The position numbers and the translations under genes were made by a program. A stretch of DNA of 64,000 nucleotides from Prescottella soli. GTDB lineage: Bacteria; Actinomycetota; Actinomycetes; Mycobacteriales; Mycobacteriaceae. Below are positions 34,113-44,600 of the stretch, piece after piece (positions within the stretch are counted from its first letter, which is position 1; each line of letters begins with the position of its first letter). The DNA lies in the NCBI RefSeq assembly GCF_040024445.1, contig NZ_CP157276.1, positions 3,782,001 through 3,846,000 of the forward strand, given 5' to 3'. The notes beneath the pieces were generated by a model. The model worked only from the letters and a program-made list of their open reading frames with translations. It did not search any database and was not told where the DNA came from.

Positions 34113-35423
34113 ATGAACGGTTCTGTGCGTCATCGATCGTCCCAGGGCGTAGCAGCAACGGTGGGTGTGCTGCTCGGACTCGCCGCGGCCGTTCCGGGTG
34201 TCGTGTCGTTCATCCCTGCCTTCGGGATTCGCCCGTGGCACATCCTCGTGTGCGGCGCTCTGGCTCTAGCACTCGCCTCCACGCCCGGTACGGTCCTTCG
34301 GAGAGTGAAGATCACTTCGCTCGACGTCGCGGTCGTCCTGTATGCGTGCGCGTATGTCCTTGTCGAGTACTCGAATTCGATCGAGCTGGGATTTCGCCTC
34401 GATCTGGTCGCGGCGCTCAGCCCGCTGTTCTTCCTGATCGGGTTCTACGCGGCGCGTACGGCAGTCTGCAGTGTCGAGACCGCCCGGAGGCTCCTGATCG
34501 GATTCGCTTTGCCGGCCGTACCCGCCGCTGTCGTGGCGGTTCTCCAGCTCGGTTCACCGGCCTTCTCCGCGGCGGTGCTCCGCGTTGCGCCCGGTCCGGG
34601 ATTGGAGGCACGGCTGGCGGACGGGCGCTTGATCCGCGCCACCGGGTTGGTCGGACACTGGACGGGATCAGGTTTCTACTTCTGCACCGCGCTCGCCGCC
34701 GCTTGTACCGCACTGCTCCTCTGCAAGAGGCGAGGACTTCGTCCTCCTCCGGTCGTGATGATCTCGCTTGTCGCCGCGGTCTTCGGCGCAGTCTCGTCGC
34801 TGACGATCACCGTCGTTCTCACGGCCCTCGCCGTGGTGATCATGACGCTCGTCGTGGTAGGAGTCCGAGCGGGACGCATAGCCGCCGTGTTGGGACTGAT
34901 TGGTGTCGTGTACTTCCAATTCGGCAGCTACTTGTCGGAGCGGGTCGAACAGCAGACTGCATACCGCTCGGAATATGTGCCCGCATGGGTTCCGAACACG
35001 ATCGCCTACCGATGGAAGATCTGGACCGAACAAACGATTCCGGTGATTCGTGAGCGCCCGTGGAGTGGATGGGGAACCAACGTCTACAACAGTGCGGACC
35101 GTCCGCGCCAGCTTGCCTGGGGATCGGCTGAATCCCAGTGGTTCGGCGGCGCGATTTCATCCGGGATTGTCGTGACGGCCCTGTTGGCCGTCACGCTGTT
35201 GGCTGCTCTGATTCTGGTCGCGCGTGGTTCCACCAAGCAGAACGGTCGATGGAAGCTGCCCATGTTGGGACTTCTCGTTTCGACGTTACTGGCATCGTTC
35301 ACCGTCCCACTGTTCACCAATCGGGGACTACCGATCGGCGTCTGGGTTCTCTTCGGAGTCGTACTCGCTTTGGACGCGGCTCTGTCCCGCGATACGGAGG
35401 ATGTCGGTGTGGGTGATCGATGA
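34113..35423 (+). CDS. Wzy-type polysaccharide polymerase / O-antigen ligase-like
   Basis: Polytopic membrane protein (436 aa, ~10-12 helices) with the Wzy_C/O-antigen ligase layout. A large external loop between late helices contains RPWSGWGTNVYNSADRPRQL, the motif region that typically carries catalytic Arg/His. The ATG at 34113 follows GAAGAGG; earlier frames overlap the glycosyltransferase gene. It polymerises or ligates lipid-linked repeat units on the outer membrane face, with the Wzx at 30239 and the Wzc-type protein at 57381. Confidence 0.83.
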   Translation: MNGSVRHRSSQGVAATVGVLLGLAAAVPGVVSFIPAFGIRPWHILVCGALALALASTPGTVLRRVKITSLDVAVVLYACAYVLVEYSNSIELGFRLDLVAALSPLFFLIGFYAARTAVCSVETARRLLIGFALPAVPAAVVAVLQLGSPAFSAAVLRVAPGPGLEARLADGRLIRATGLVGHWTGSGFYFCTALAAACTALLLCKRRGLRPPPVVMISLVAAVFGAVSSLTITVVLTALAVVIMTLVVVGVRAGRIAAVLGLIGVVYFQFGSYLSERVEQQTAYRSEYVPAWVPNTIAYRWKIWTEQTIPVIRERPWSGWGTNVYNSADRPRQLAWGSAESQWFGGAISSGIVVTALLAVTLLAALILVARGSTKQNGRWKLPMLGLLVSTLLASFTVPLFTNRGLPIGVWVLFGVVLALDAALSRDTEDVGVGDR

Positions 35424-35462
35424 ATCAGACCGAGACACAATGGCTCACAGGAAGGAATGCTA

Positions 35463-36278
35463 GTGGCCGTCGACATTGTCCACTGGAACCCGCGGAAGCC
35501 GCGAATTCGCGGTCCGCTGGGTTGGCTGCTTCCGAAATATCCGCCGGTCAACAACTTCGGTGACCTGCTGGGTCCACCGATCGTTCGTGAGATGCTTCGC
35601 CGTAGAGGTTTGGACTACGAAAAGGCCTCCTCCGAAGGCAGATTGGTTGCGGTCGGATCCATCATGCGCATGGCACGAGATGGCGACGTCGTGTGGGGTA
35701 CGGGTGTCAACGGAAAGAGTACGGCGCTTCCACACGAGTTCTCGAACCTCGATGTCCGAGCTGTGCGTGGTCCACTTACCGCGCAGTTCCTGAGAGACAG
35801 AGGAATAGACGTCCCAGATGTCTATGGGGACCCTGGCCTGCTCGTCGGGTGGCTCTGGCCGCGCGAGTCATTCGACGGAACGATGAAGCGTAGAGCCCTC
35901 ACTGTTATCCCGAACCTGCACGACGTCGATCGATACAAGGATCATCCGGGCTTCTGGCATCCGTGCAGTCCGCTATCGCAGACGATCGCGAGGATCGCGA
36001 CGAGCGACTTCGTTGTCGGAAGCTCGCTGCATGCTGTGGTGCTCGCGGATTCGTTCGGGATCGGTAGCCGGTTGATCCGGTCGGCCCACGAGCCGCCGTT
36101 CAAGTACGAGGACTATTACCGCGGCACCGGGCGAGCGAGCTTCAAGATGGCCTCCGATGTCGATGAGGCACTCGCGATGGGAGGGGAGGAGTTGCCGGGG
36201 TGGTCGCCCGACGAACTCGTACGGGCCTTTCCATGGGATCTGTGGTCGTTGACAGAACCGAATCGGAATCTCTGGTAA
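35463..36278 (+). CDS. Polysaccharide pyruvyltransferase-family protein (2)
   Basis: A second, more typical member (271 aa) like ExoV-type ketal pyruvate transferases. Near the start, NNFGDLLGPPIVREML carries the NxGD motif. DVYGDPGLLV follows near 120, and DFVVGSSLHAVVLADSFGI near 180 has the conserved S-S-L-H. AGGAAGG at 35449-35455 is seven bases from the GTG at 35463 but only one from ATG 35457, so GTG is preferred. Last intact gene of the plus-strand biosynthetic run. Confidence 0.82.
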   Translation: MAVDIVHWNPRKPRIRGPLGWLLPKYPPVNNFGDLLGPPIVREMLRRRGLDYEKASSEGRLVAVGSIMRMARDGDVVWGTGVNGKSTALPHEFSNLDVRAVRGPLTAQFLRDRGIDVPDVYGDPGLLVGWLWPRESFDGTMKRRALTVIPNLHDVDRYKDHPGFWHPCSPLSQTIARIATSDFVVGSSLHAVVLADSFGIGSRLIRSAHEPPFKYEDYYRGTGRASFKMASDVDEALAMGGEELPGWSPDELVRAFPWDLWSLTEPNRNLW

Positions 36279-36329
36279 GACCTTGCCAGGTCCGCTGAGG
36301 GGTCGCGGTCCCGGCGATCGAAGATCCTG

Positions 36330-36562
36330 TCCGGCTCGCGAAACTGCGTCGGCACATCGAAAGCGACTACCACGGTTTGAAGCTCGCGCACTGTCTCAAC
36401 GGTTTCGAGGGCCACTCCTCGCTCGGATGGCACGAGGACTTCCGCTCGGGACGGGAAGCAACGCTCGGGTGGTACCGCGAGAACGAAGCCCGGTGGCGCC
36501 CAGGGAGAGTCGCCACCGAAAGGGCTTGCGAGTCGGTCAGTGAATCGATACTGGTCGGCTGA
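36330..36562 (+). pseudogene. Remnant of dTDP-glucose 4,6-dehydratase (rmlB) 3' end
   Basis: The plus-strand frame ending at 36562 reads HEDFRSGREATLGWYRENEA RWRP in two pieces (LGWHEDFRSGREATLGWYRE, then NEARWRPGR). This is the usual C terminus of RmlB-type dehydratases (LGWxPxxxDFxxGLxATxxWYxxNExWWRP). Upstream coding for the Rossmann domain is absent and there is no start. It suggests that the cluster once made a dTDP-deoxysugar such as rhamnose. Confidence 0.5.
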
Positions 36563-36577
36563 CAGCCCAACGAAACG

Positions 36578-36613
36578 ATCGGCCCGAGCGAGTTCCCCCT
36601 CGCTCGGGCCGAT
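36578..36613. terminator. Bidirectional terminator
   Basis: Perfect 15-bp stem ATCGGCCCGAGCGAG (36578-36592) / CTCGCTCGGGCCGAT (36599-36613) with a six-base loop. It lies between the end of the plus-strand polysaccharide genes and the convergent DUF4012 gene. Confidence 0.85.
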
Positions 36614-36625
36614 TGCTCGTGAGGC

Positions 36626-38473
36626 TCAGCACACAGGGACGTCGACCGTTACGGCGGGCTCATCCACCAGTGGCTGGATCGGCACCACCGGATCGCCCGA
36701 CGACGTGGGTTCGGTGAGTTGGTAGACGACCTCGACGGTCTTGCCCTGCGGGATCGGGAGCTGGAGATCGAAGACGGGGTGCCCGAGTTCGGCCCCTGTG
36801 AACGCGAAGCCGGGCTTCCCGTCGACGGTGACCTTGTCGAGTTTCGCGGCGCGCGTCGAGATGAGTGACAGATTGGTGAGGTTGGTCCCGACAGGGGCGC
36901 CCATCGGGTTGTCGAACATTCCGGCAACGTAGTTGGTGTAGTCACCGGGCGGAAGGGTGTTGGTCAGACGCACCTTCACGGTGGTGGCGCGGGTGTCTCC
37001 CGCACATGAGTCGGCCGTGTACTCGATCTCGCGGCGCAGGTAGTAGTCGAGCTTGTTGCCACCGAGGTTGTTCACCACGACCCCGGCGTACGGGGCGTCA
37101 TCGTCCGGAACGGTGTGTCCCAGCGGGGTGCCGGCCAGGACGGACTGCTCGTCGGGCCGCGAGCTCCAGACCGCGATCCGGCCCTCGCCGGCAGCCTTGC
37201 CGAGCGCCTCCAGCAGCGCCTGCGGGTGGGAGATCTTGCCTGTCATCTTCTCGACCACCTTGGCAGCGACGGTCTGGAGATAGTGCTTGCGGGCGGCGTT
37301 GTCGGTTCCGAAGCGGGAGTAGGCCGTCGACTCGGTGAGTTCGACGACGTTGTCTGCGGTGATCTTCTCGCCGTCCGGCATCGTGACCGGGCCGACCACC
37401 TTCAGCACGTAGCTCAGCGCGACGGGGTCGGTCGCGATGACCCCGTCCACTGGTGTGCCCGATTCCTGATTCCACATCGACCGCCAGATCTGTGCTGCGT
37501 AGGGGAAGTGTGAACTGACGTTGCTGTTGCGGAAATCGGTTGTCGGCCGGCTCTGTCCGTAGTGCTTGTCGAAATCGGGACCGAGATCGATCGGGTCGAG
37601 CCCAGTCAGTCTCAGTTCCCTGTTGCTGGCGAGCTCGTCCACGCGAACGGCCCCGTCGACGGCACGCAGTTCACCGAAACCGCCGAGCAACCCCCCGGTT
37701 CCGCGTGCCTCCGCGTTGGTCTGGAACCCGATGAAGTAGGTCCGGGGTCCGTCCGCGCCGAGCATTGCCGGCGCGATCTCAGCGGCGGTCGATATGTTGC
37801 CGAGCATCCCCGACAGCTCCGACGTCTGCTGCTCGAGCTGTATGCGTGCATCATCGACGGGGCCGAGGAACGAACCGTCCACTGCGGCAGCCCGCGTTGC
37901 CAATGCCTGTGCCGCGGAGGCGGTGTCCGCGATCGTCGGGGCTGCGTCCCGCAGGGCCTGCAGGTTGATCCGCGCGCCGTCCAGGATCAACTGGTCGGGT
38001 GCGATCGCGGATCCCGTTCTCACGGCCGAGGGGAGGACCTCGGACGTGAGCCCGTGGACGACGGTCGCGATCTGGCGGGTCGTGCGGAACGGATCGCCTA
38101 CACCAGGGAGTGTGGCAGCGAAACGCCAGTTGAGTGAGTCGGTCTTCTCGCGGGCGCGGTCGGCATAGCGGTCGGCGTCACTTGCCGCGAGCGCCGCGGC
38201 ATCCGAGTTACCCGCCAGTAGTGAGTCTTTCGCTTGCAGCGAATGGTTTGCTGCTCGTTCAAGATTCAACTTGACCTGAGCGGCTTCGTAGGCGGTGTAG
38301 CAGGCCCAGGCCACGGCGGCCGTCGATGCGGCGGCAACCCCTATTGTGATGCGGCGTCGCCGCTTCCGGCGCTGAGCTGCAGGTTGTGAGCTTCTGCGGC
38401 GGCGGGTGCGGCGAACTGGCGTCGATTCGTCCTCGCCGGTGGGCGACGCCGGTTCCGTTTCGATCTGCTCCAC
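36626..38473 (-). CDS. DUF4012 domain membrane-anchored protein
   Basis: A 615-aa protein: a charged N-terminal tail rich in Arg (residues ~20-42), one transmembrane helix (ITIGVAAASTAAVAWACYTA, ~42-62), a coiled-coil-like Ala-rich stretch, and a large extracytoplasmic DUF4012 domain. Within it, YFIGFQTNAEARGTGGLLGG near 245 is the family hallmark, and a beta-rich end follows. GTG start after AAGGGGG. DUF4012 genes are frequent in actinobacterial exopolysaccharide clusters; the biochemical role is unknown, and assembly or attachment of surface polymer is inferred. It is divergent from the NRPS gene. Confidence 0.85.
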   Translation of the reverse strand: MEQIETEPASPTGEDESTPVRRTRRRRSSQPAAQRRKRRRRITIGVAAASTAAVAWACYTAYEAAQVKLNLERAANHSLQAKDSLLAGNSDAAALAASDADRYADRAREKTDSLNWRFAATLPGVGDPFRTTRQIATVVHGLTSEVLPSAVRTGSAIAPDQLILDGARINLQALRDAAPTIADTASAAQALATRAAAVDGSFLGPVDDARIQLEQQTSELSGMLGNISTAAEIAPAMLGADGPRTYFIGFQTNAEARGTGGLLGGFGELRAVDGAVRVDELASNRELRLTGLDPIDLGPDFDKHYGQSRPTTDFRNSNVSSHFPYAAQIWRSMWNQESGTPVDGVIATDPVALSYVLKVVGPVTMPDGEKITADNVVELTESTAYSRFGTDNAARKHYLQTVAAKVVEKMTGKISHPQALLEALGKAAGEGRIAVWSSRPDEQSVLAGTPLGHTVPDDDAPYAGVVVNNLGGNKLDYYLRREIEYTADSCAGDTRATTVKVRLTNTLPPGDYTNYVAGMFDNPMGAPVGTNLTNLSLISTRAAKLDKVTVDGKPGFAFTGAELGHPVFDLQLPIPQGKTVEVVYQLTEPTSSGDPVVPIQPLVDEPAVTVDVPVC

Positions 38474-38677
38474 GCCGGAGACCCCCTTCTGTCGTCGTGT
38501 TCTGGCAGGCTAACGCGAATCTTGATTGGTCGAGCGTTCAACTGGTGAATCGTTCAGTCGCACAGTAAGTTATTCCTGCCCGTTCCATGCAGGTTGGTTC
38601 GGGTGGGCTCCAGTGGACCTCAGGGTCAGCTTCACTCGGAGTTGTCGGGACACCTGTCGAAGGCAAGGGGGTGCGGA

Positions 38678-41600
38678 TTGCGTCCGTTCCCCCTTTCGCG
38701 TGCGCAGCGAGCGCTCCTGTTCGCGCAGCAATTGGCTCCCGATATTGCCCTGACGGTCGCCCAGTATCTGGATCTCCAAGGTCCTCTCGACGCCGAGCTG
38801 ATGCTCTCGGCGTGCGATCGCGCGGCGCGCGATATCGGCTCGGGGACCACGATTCTCGTGGATATCGCCGGTGAGCCCCATCAGTCGGAAGTCCCGGACA
38901 TCGACGATGCTCCGCATTTCCTTGACCTCAGCGGCGCTGACGATCCGACGTCGGCTGCGATCGATTGGATGACGCAGCGTACTTCCCGACCGATCGACCC
39001 GTTCTCCGATCGACTGGCGGAGATGACGTTGATCCGCCTCTCCGACGACCATCATTTCCTTCACTGCTTCGCGCACCACGTTGTGATGGACGGCTACGCG
39101 GCGCAGGTCCTGACCGCCCGCATAGCGGAGCTCTACCGGGCTGCGGTGGCGGGCAAGGAACCTCCGCCGAATCGCACGGCATCGATCGAGGAGATCGGCC
39201 GGATCGTCGAGGCGTACGAGACGAGTGCGCGAGCGGACAAGGACCGTGCGTACTGGCTCGGCAAGACGGCAAGGCTCCCCCGCGGGGTGTCCCTCGGGGA
39301 CCGTGTCGGCCCCGTCGCATCGCCGGCGCTCCGCTCGCTCGATGCACTCTCGGACGCTACGACCGAGTCGCTCGCCGACTCGTCCCTGCCCGAGGTGCCC
39401 GCGATCCTGGCGGCCTTCGCCGTGTACCTGGCTCGGTACACAGGAGTCGACGAGGTTTCGTTGAGTCTGCCGGTCTCCGCCCGGACGACAGCGGTGCTGC
39501 GCCGCTCCGCCGGATCGGTGTCGAACGTCGTGCCGATCCGACTCCGGATTGCCCACGAACAATCCGTCGGTGACCTGATCCGTGATGTCCAGGTGGAACT
39601 CACCGGAGCCTTGCGGCATCAGCGGTTCCGTTACGACGAGATGCTTCGCGGTCTCGAAGTCGGCGAGATTCAGTCCGGTGTCGGCGGCGTCTTCGGTCCG
39701 GTCGTCAACATCATGCAGTTCCCGCTCCGCTGGTCGTTCGGTGACGTCGATGCGGAGTTGCACATCCTGTCGACTGGACCGATCGACGACCTGTCGGTGA
39801 CGATCTATCCGGCGGGCGAAGACGGGGCGACACGCGTCGACTTCGAAGCCAATCCGTCGCGGTACTCGGAGGAGTCGCTGGGGCGACACCATCGGCGGTT
39901 CCTCGACTTCCTCTCCGATTTCGTGTCCGACATGCGCCGGCGTGTAGGCGACGTCGATCTGGATCGCCCGGACGACATCGTTCGATCGTCGACGACGATC
40001 GCATCCGGCGCGCTGCTCCTCCCGGACGCCCTCACTCGAAGGGTGGCCAGTGGGGGAGTCGCGGTGCGCTCCGGTGAGGTCGAGATCACCTACACCGAAT
40101 TGGATGCGCGCTCGTCCGCGATCGCACGCAAACTGATTGCCCACGGGGCCGGCCCCGAAGTCGGTGTCGGGGTGGTGCTCCCGCGGTCGGTCGACTCGGT
40201 TCTCGCGATGTGGGCCGTGGCCAAGACCGGTGCCGCCTTCGTACCGGTCGACCCGGATCTTCCGCCGCGCAGGCTGGCCCAACACCTCGTCGGCCTCACG
40301 TTGGTGATTGCCGGACGCGAGGTCGAACTACCCAGTGGGACGGAACGAGTCGATCTCGTCACCGACGGTTGGGAATCCACCCCGATCGATGATGCGGACC
40401 GCCCGCGCCCGCTTCGTCCTGACAATGCGGCCTGGGTGATCCACACGTCGGGCTCGACCGGTCGACCCAAGCCCGTGGTCGTGACCCACCGTGGTGTCGC
40501 CGGCCTCGTCTCGACGCTGCGCGCCCGCTATGCCGCCGCCTCGGCCGAGCGGGTGCTGCACATGTCGTCGCCGGCGTTCGACGCGTCGATCCAGGAGATC
40601 CTGCTCGCGGCCGACGCGGGCGCGACGCTGATCGTCGCGCACGAGAACGAGATCGGTGGCGATGCGTTGGCCCGCCTGCTGCGGGTCGAGGCGGTCACCC
40701 ACGTCGTGTCTGCGCCGGCCGTGCTCGCTGCTACGCCGGCCGTGGAACTTCCCTCCCTGCGCGTGCTCGACGCGGGGGGCGAAGTGCTCCCCGTCGCCGT
40801 CGCGCAACGCTGGATGCCCGGGCGGACCATGCTCAACGCCTACGGTCCGACGGAGACGACCGTCCTTGCAGCGGTGAGTGATCCGATCGAGGCTCGGACG
40901 CTCGAGGGTGAACGGTCGGTGCCCATCGGAAGGCCCGTCGACGGCACGACGCTCGCGGTCCTGGACGGCCGACTGCGGATCGTCCCGAAGGGAGCCGTCG
41001 GCGAACTCTATGTCGGTGGACCGTCGCTCGCGCGCGGGTACGGAGGCGACCCGGGCTCCACCGCCGAACGGTTCGTCGCGTCGGTGTTCGGTCCGGGCCG
41101 GATGTACCGTACCGGCGACCTTGTGCGCCGGCGCCTCGACGGTCAACTCGAGTTCGTCGGCCGCATCGACAACCAGGTGCAGGTGCGGGGAGTCCGAATC
41201 GAGTTGGGGGACATCGAGACCGTCCTCGCCGAGCACCCGGAGGTCGCCGTCGCGGCGGCGATCCTCAGTGGCGGTCGGATCGTCGCGTTCGTCACGGGAA
41301 CAGGTGTCGACCGGGAGACGCTGTGGCGGTGGGCCGTCGAGCGGCTGCCCCGTCATATGGTGCCGGATCGCATCGTGGTGCTCGAGACATTTCTGCTCAC
41401 CCCCGGCGGAAAGATCGACCGCTCCGCCCTGTCGGCGATCGAGATTGCCCGAGGGGACGACGTTCCCGGACGCCCCGTGCACGGACAGCTCGAGACCCTC
41501 ATCGCCGACACCGTCGCTCGGTTGTTGGGCACACACGAGGTATCTGCGTCCGCAGACTTCTTCGCACTCGGCGGCGATTCACTCGCAGCGTCGCAGCTCG

Positions 41601-44600
41601 CTGCGCACGTCTCCGCGGCCACCGGGCGCAGGATCACGGTCAAGGACGTCTTCGAGCACCGGACCGTCGCACGTCTGGCCGCGCTCGCGGTGGGGCGGTC
41701 CGAGCTGCCCGCCCTGGAACGGTCCGCCGAGGGTCCGGCTCTGCTCGCCCCGGCGCAGCGGCGGCTGTGGCTTCACGCACAGTCGGATCCGGAGAGCACG
41801 GCCTATCACGTGCCCTTCGTGATCGAGCTCGATGGTGATCTGTCCGTCGGCGCGCTGCACGCGGCGCTCGGCGACATCGTCGAACGTCACGGCACGCTCC
41901 GCAGCGTCCTGGCACCGTCCATCGACGGAGTCCATCAGCACGTACTTCCCGCGTCCGAGGCGATCGCATCATTTCGGGTCGTCGAGTGTGCGACTGCCGA
42001 GGAATCGCAGCGCCTGGCGGAGGAGTTCGCGTCCCGCCCGTTCGCGCTCGACACCGAGGTGCCGATCCGATTCCGCATCCATCGACTCGCCGACGATCGG
42101 CACGAGCTCGTGGTCGTGGCCCATCACATCGCACTCGACGGCCTGTCCTTCGCCCCGCTCGTGTCGGGACTCGCCGACGCGTACTCGGCGCGGCACGCGG
42201 GAACATCCTCGTCCTGGGCGCCGCTTCGGATCCGCTACGAGGACTATGCGCGGTGGCACTCCACAGTGCTGGACTCGGGCGTGCGGGACCGCGATGTCGA
42301 GTACTGGCGCACGGCACTCGACGGTGTCGAGGAGGTGCCGCGGCTCCCGCTGGATCGAGTGCGATTCGACGCGTCGGGCGGCGTCGGCCGTGTCGTCCGC
42401 TCGCTCGACGGGGATCTGTCCGCAGCCGTTCGCCGACTCGCGAGTGCGCACGGCGTCACCGCGTTCATGGTCCTGCACGCGGTGGTCGCGGCCGTCACAT
42501 CCGCCGTGACGGGATCCGGCGACACGGTCGTCGGCACCGTCGACGCGGGCCGCCGTCATCCGGACCTCGATCCACTGGTCGGAATGTTCGTCGGAACGAT
42601 CGCGCTCCGCGCACCGGTCGACCTCGACGGGTCCTTCACCGATCTGGTGGCCGCCGTCCGCACCGCCGACGTCGAGGCCTTCGCGCACAGCGACACCCCG
42701 TTCGACGAGGTCGCCGACGCCATCGGCGGGCGGATTCCGATACAGGTGATGTTCTCGTTCGAGGGCTTCACCGACCCCCGGATCGATCTACCCGGCCTCC
42801 GAGTCCGGGCGCGGGAGTTGCGGACCCGCGACGCCCGGTTCGATCTCGAGATCGTGGCGCGGGAGAGTGACCGTGGGGAGATCGGGCTCGAGTTCCGATT
42901 CGACGAGGGGGTCCTGTTCGAGGACACCGTGCGATCGTGGGCATCCCTGGTCTGCGACGGACTCGCCCGCGCGGTCGCCGAACCCACCGCAACCCTCGCC
43001 GACATCCTCGGCCTCGGAACGGTCGACCACGGACCGACAGCGCCGGTGGTCGCAACCCTGTCCGGGATCCTCGCGGGCCCGATGTGGATCGAGGACGCTG
43101 CCGGCACTGCCGTCGACATCGCTCCGGCTGTCGCCGCGCTGGCCGCCAGGCTCTCCCTCCTGGGCGTCGTTCCGGACGAGTTCGTCGCCGTGCTCCTCCC
43201 ACGGTCGGTCCAGTCGATCGTCGCGTCGGCCGCGATTGCCCGGGTCGGTGCCGCATTCGTTCCGCTCGACCCGTCGCAGCCGGCAGCCCGGATCGCCGCG
43301 ATCATCGCCGACGTCGGCGCACGCTACGTCGTCGCCGCGGCGGACACCGATCTTCCTACCGGAGCAATTCGAGTCGATCCCGTTGCGGAAGAGACAGTTC
43401 CGGCCCCGCCCGTGTGGTCGGTCCATCCGGACAGCCCGGCGTACGTGATCTACACGTCCGGGTCCACGGGCGCGCCGAAGGGCGTCGTCGTCACCCATCG
43501 TGGGCTCGCCGCGCTGGCCGCTGCCGTGCGCCGGGCCTTCGATGTCGGGCCCGATGCGCGGATCCTGGTGAGCGCCTCACCGGCGTTCGACGCCTCGATC
43601 CTCGAGTACCTGCTCGGGCTCGGGACCGGCGCCACGATGGTCGTGCTTCCCCCGGAGATGTACGGCGGAGCAGAGCTTTCCGACCTCCTTCGGGAAGGGC
43701 GGATCACGCACTGGTTCTCGACGCCGGCGATTCCCGCCCAGTTTGCGCCGGACGATCTGGACGATCTGCGTGTGGTCGGTCTCGGCGGTGAGGCCTGGTC
43801 CACCGAGATCGCCGCACGGTGGGCGGCGGGACGAACGCTGTTGAATCTCTATGGGCCCACCGAGGCGTCGGTCGTGGCGATGATCAGCGAACCGGTCTCG
43901 GCGGATCGGACCGTGCCGATCGGCAGACTCGTGGACGGCATGTCGGCGGTTGTGCTGGACGGCGGCCTCCGCCCGGTTCCGGAGGGGACGGTCGGCGAGC
44001 TGTATCTCGCGGGTCCCGGCCTGGCCCGGGGATACCTCGGTGCGCCGGGGCTGACGGCAGCGCGCTTCGTCGCGTCGATCCTCGGTCCGGGGCGGATGTA
44101 CCGGACCGGTGATCTCGTGCGGCGCCGGCCCGACGGGCAGTACGAGTTCGTCGGGCGTGCAGACAACCAGGTGCAGATCCGTGGGATCCGTGTGGAATTG
44201 GGGGAGATCGAGGGTGCGCTCGCCTCTCACCCGGCGGTGCACACCGCGATCGCTGCCGTCCAGGACGACGTATTGGTCGCGTACGTGTACGGACCGGACC
44301 GATTCGAAACCGATTTCCTGCGAGGGTATGTGGCGGAACGGTTGCCGCGCCACATGGTTCCGGCCGTGGTCCACGCGCTCGACCACCTCCCACTGACTGT
44401 CGGCGGCAAGATCGACCGATCGGCCTTGCCCAATTGGAGCGGTGGCCCGGTCACGGGTGCCGCTTTCCGTACCCACATCGAAGAGATCGTGGGGCGACTC
44501 GTCGCGGACGTGCTCTCGCTGGACACGATCGGGCGCGACTCGGACTTCTTCGCGCTCGGCGGAAACTCGCTGCTGGCAACGAAACTGGTGTCGCGCATCC

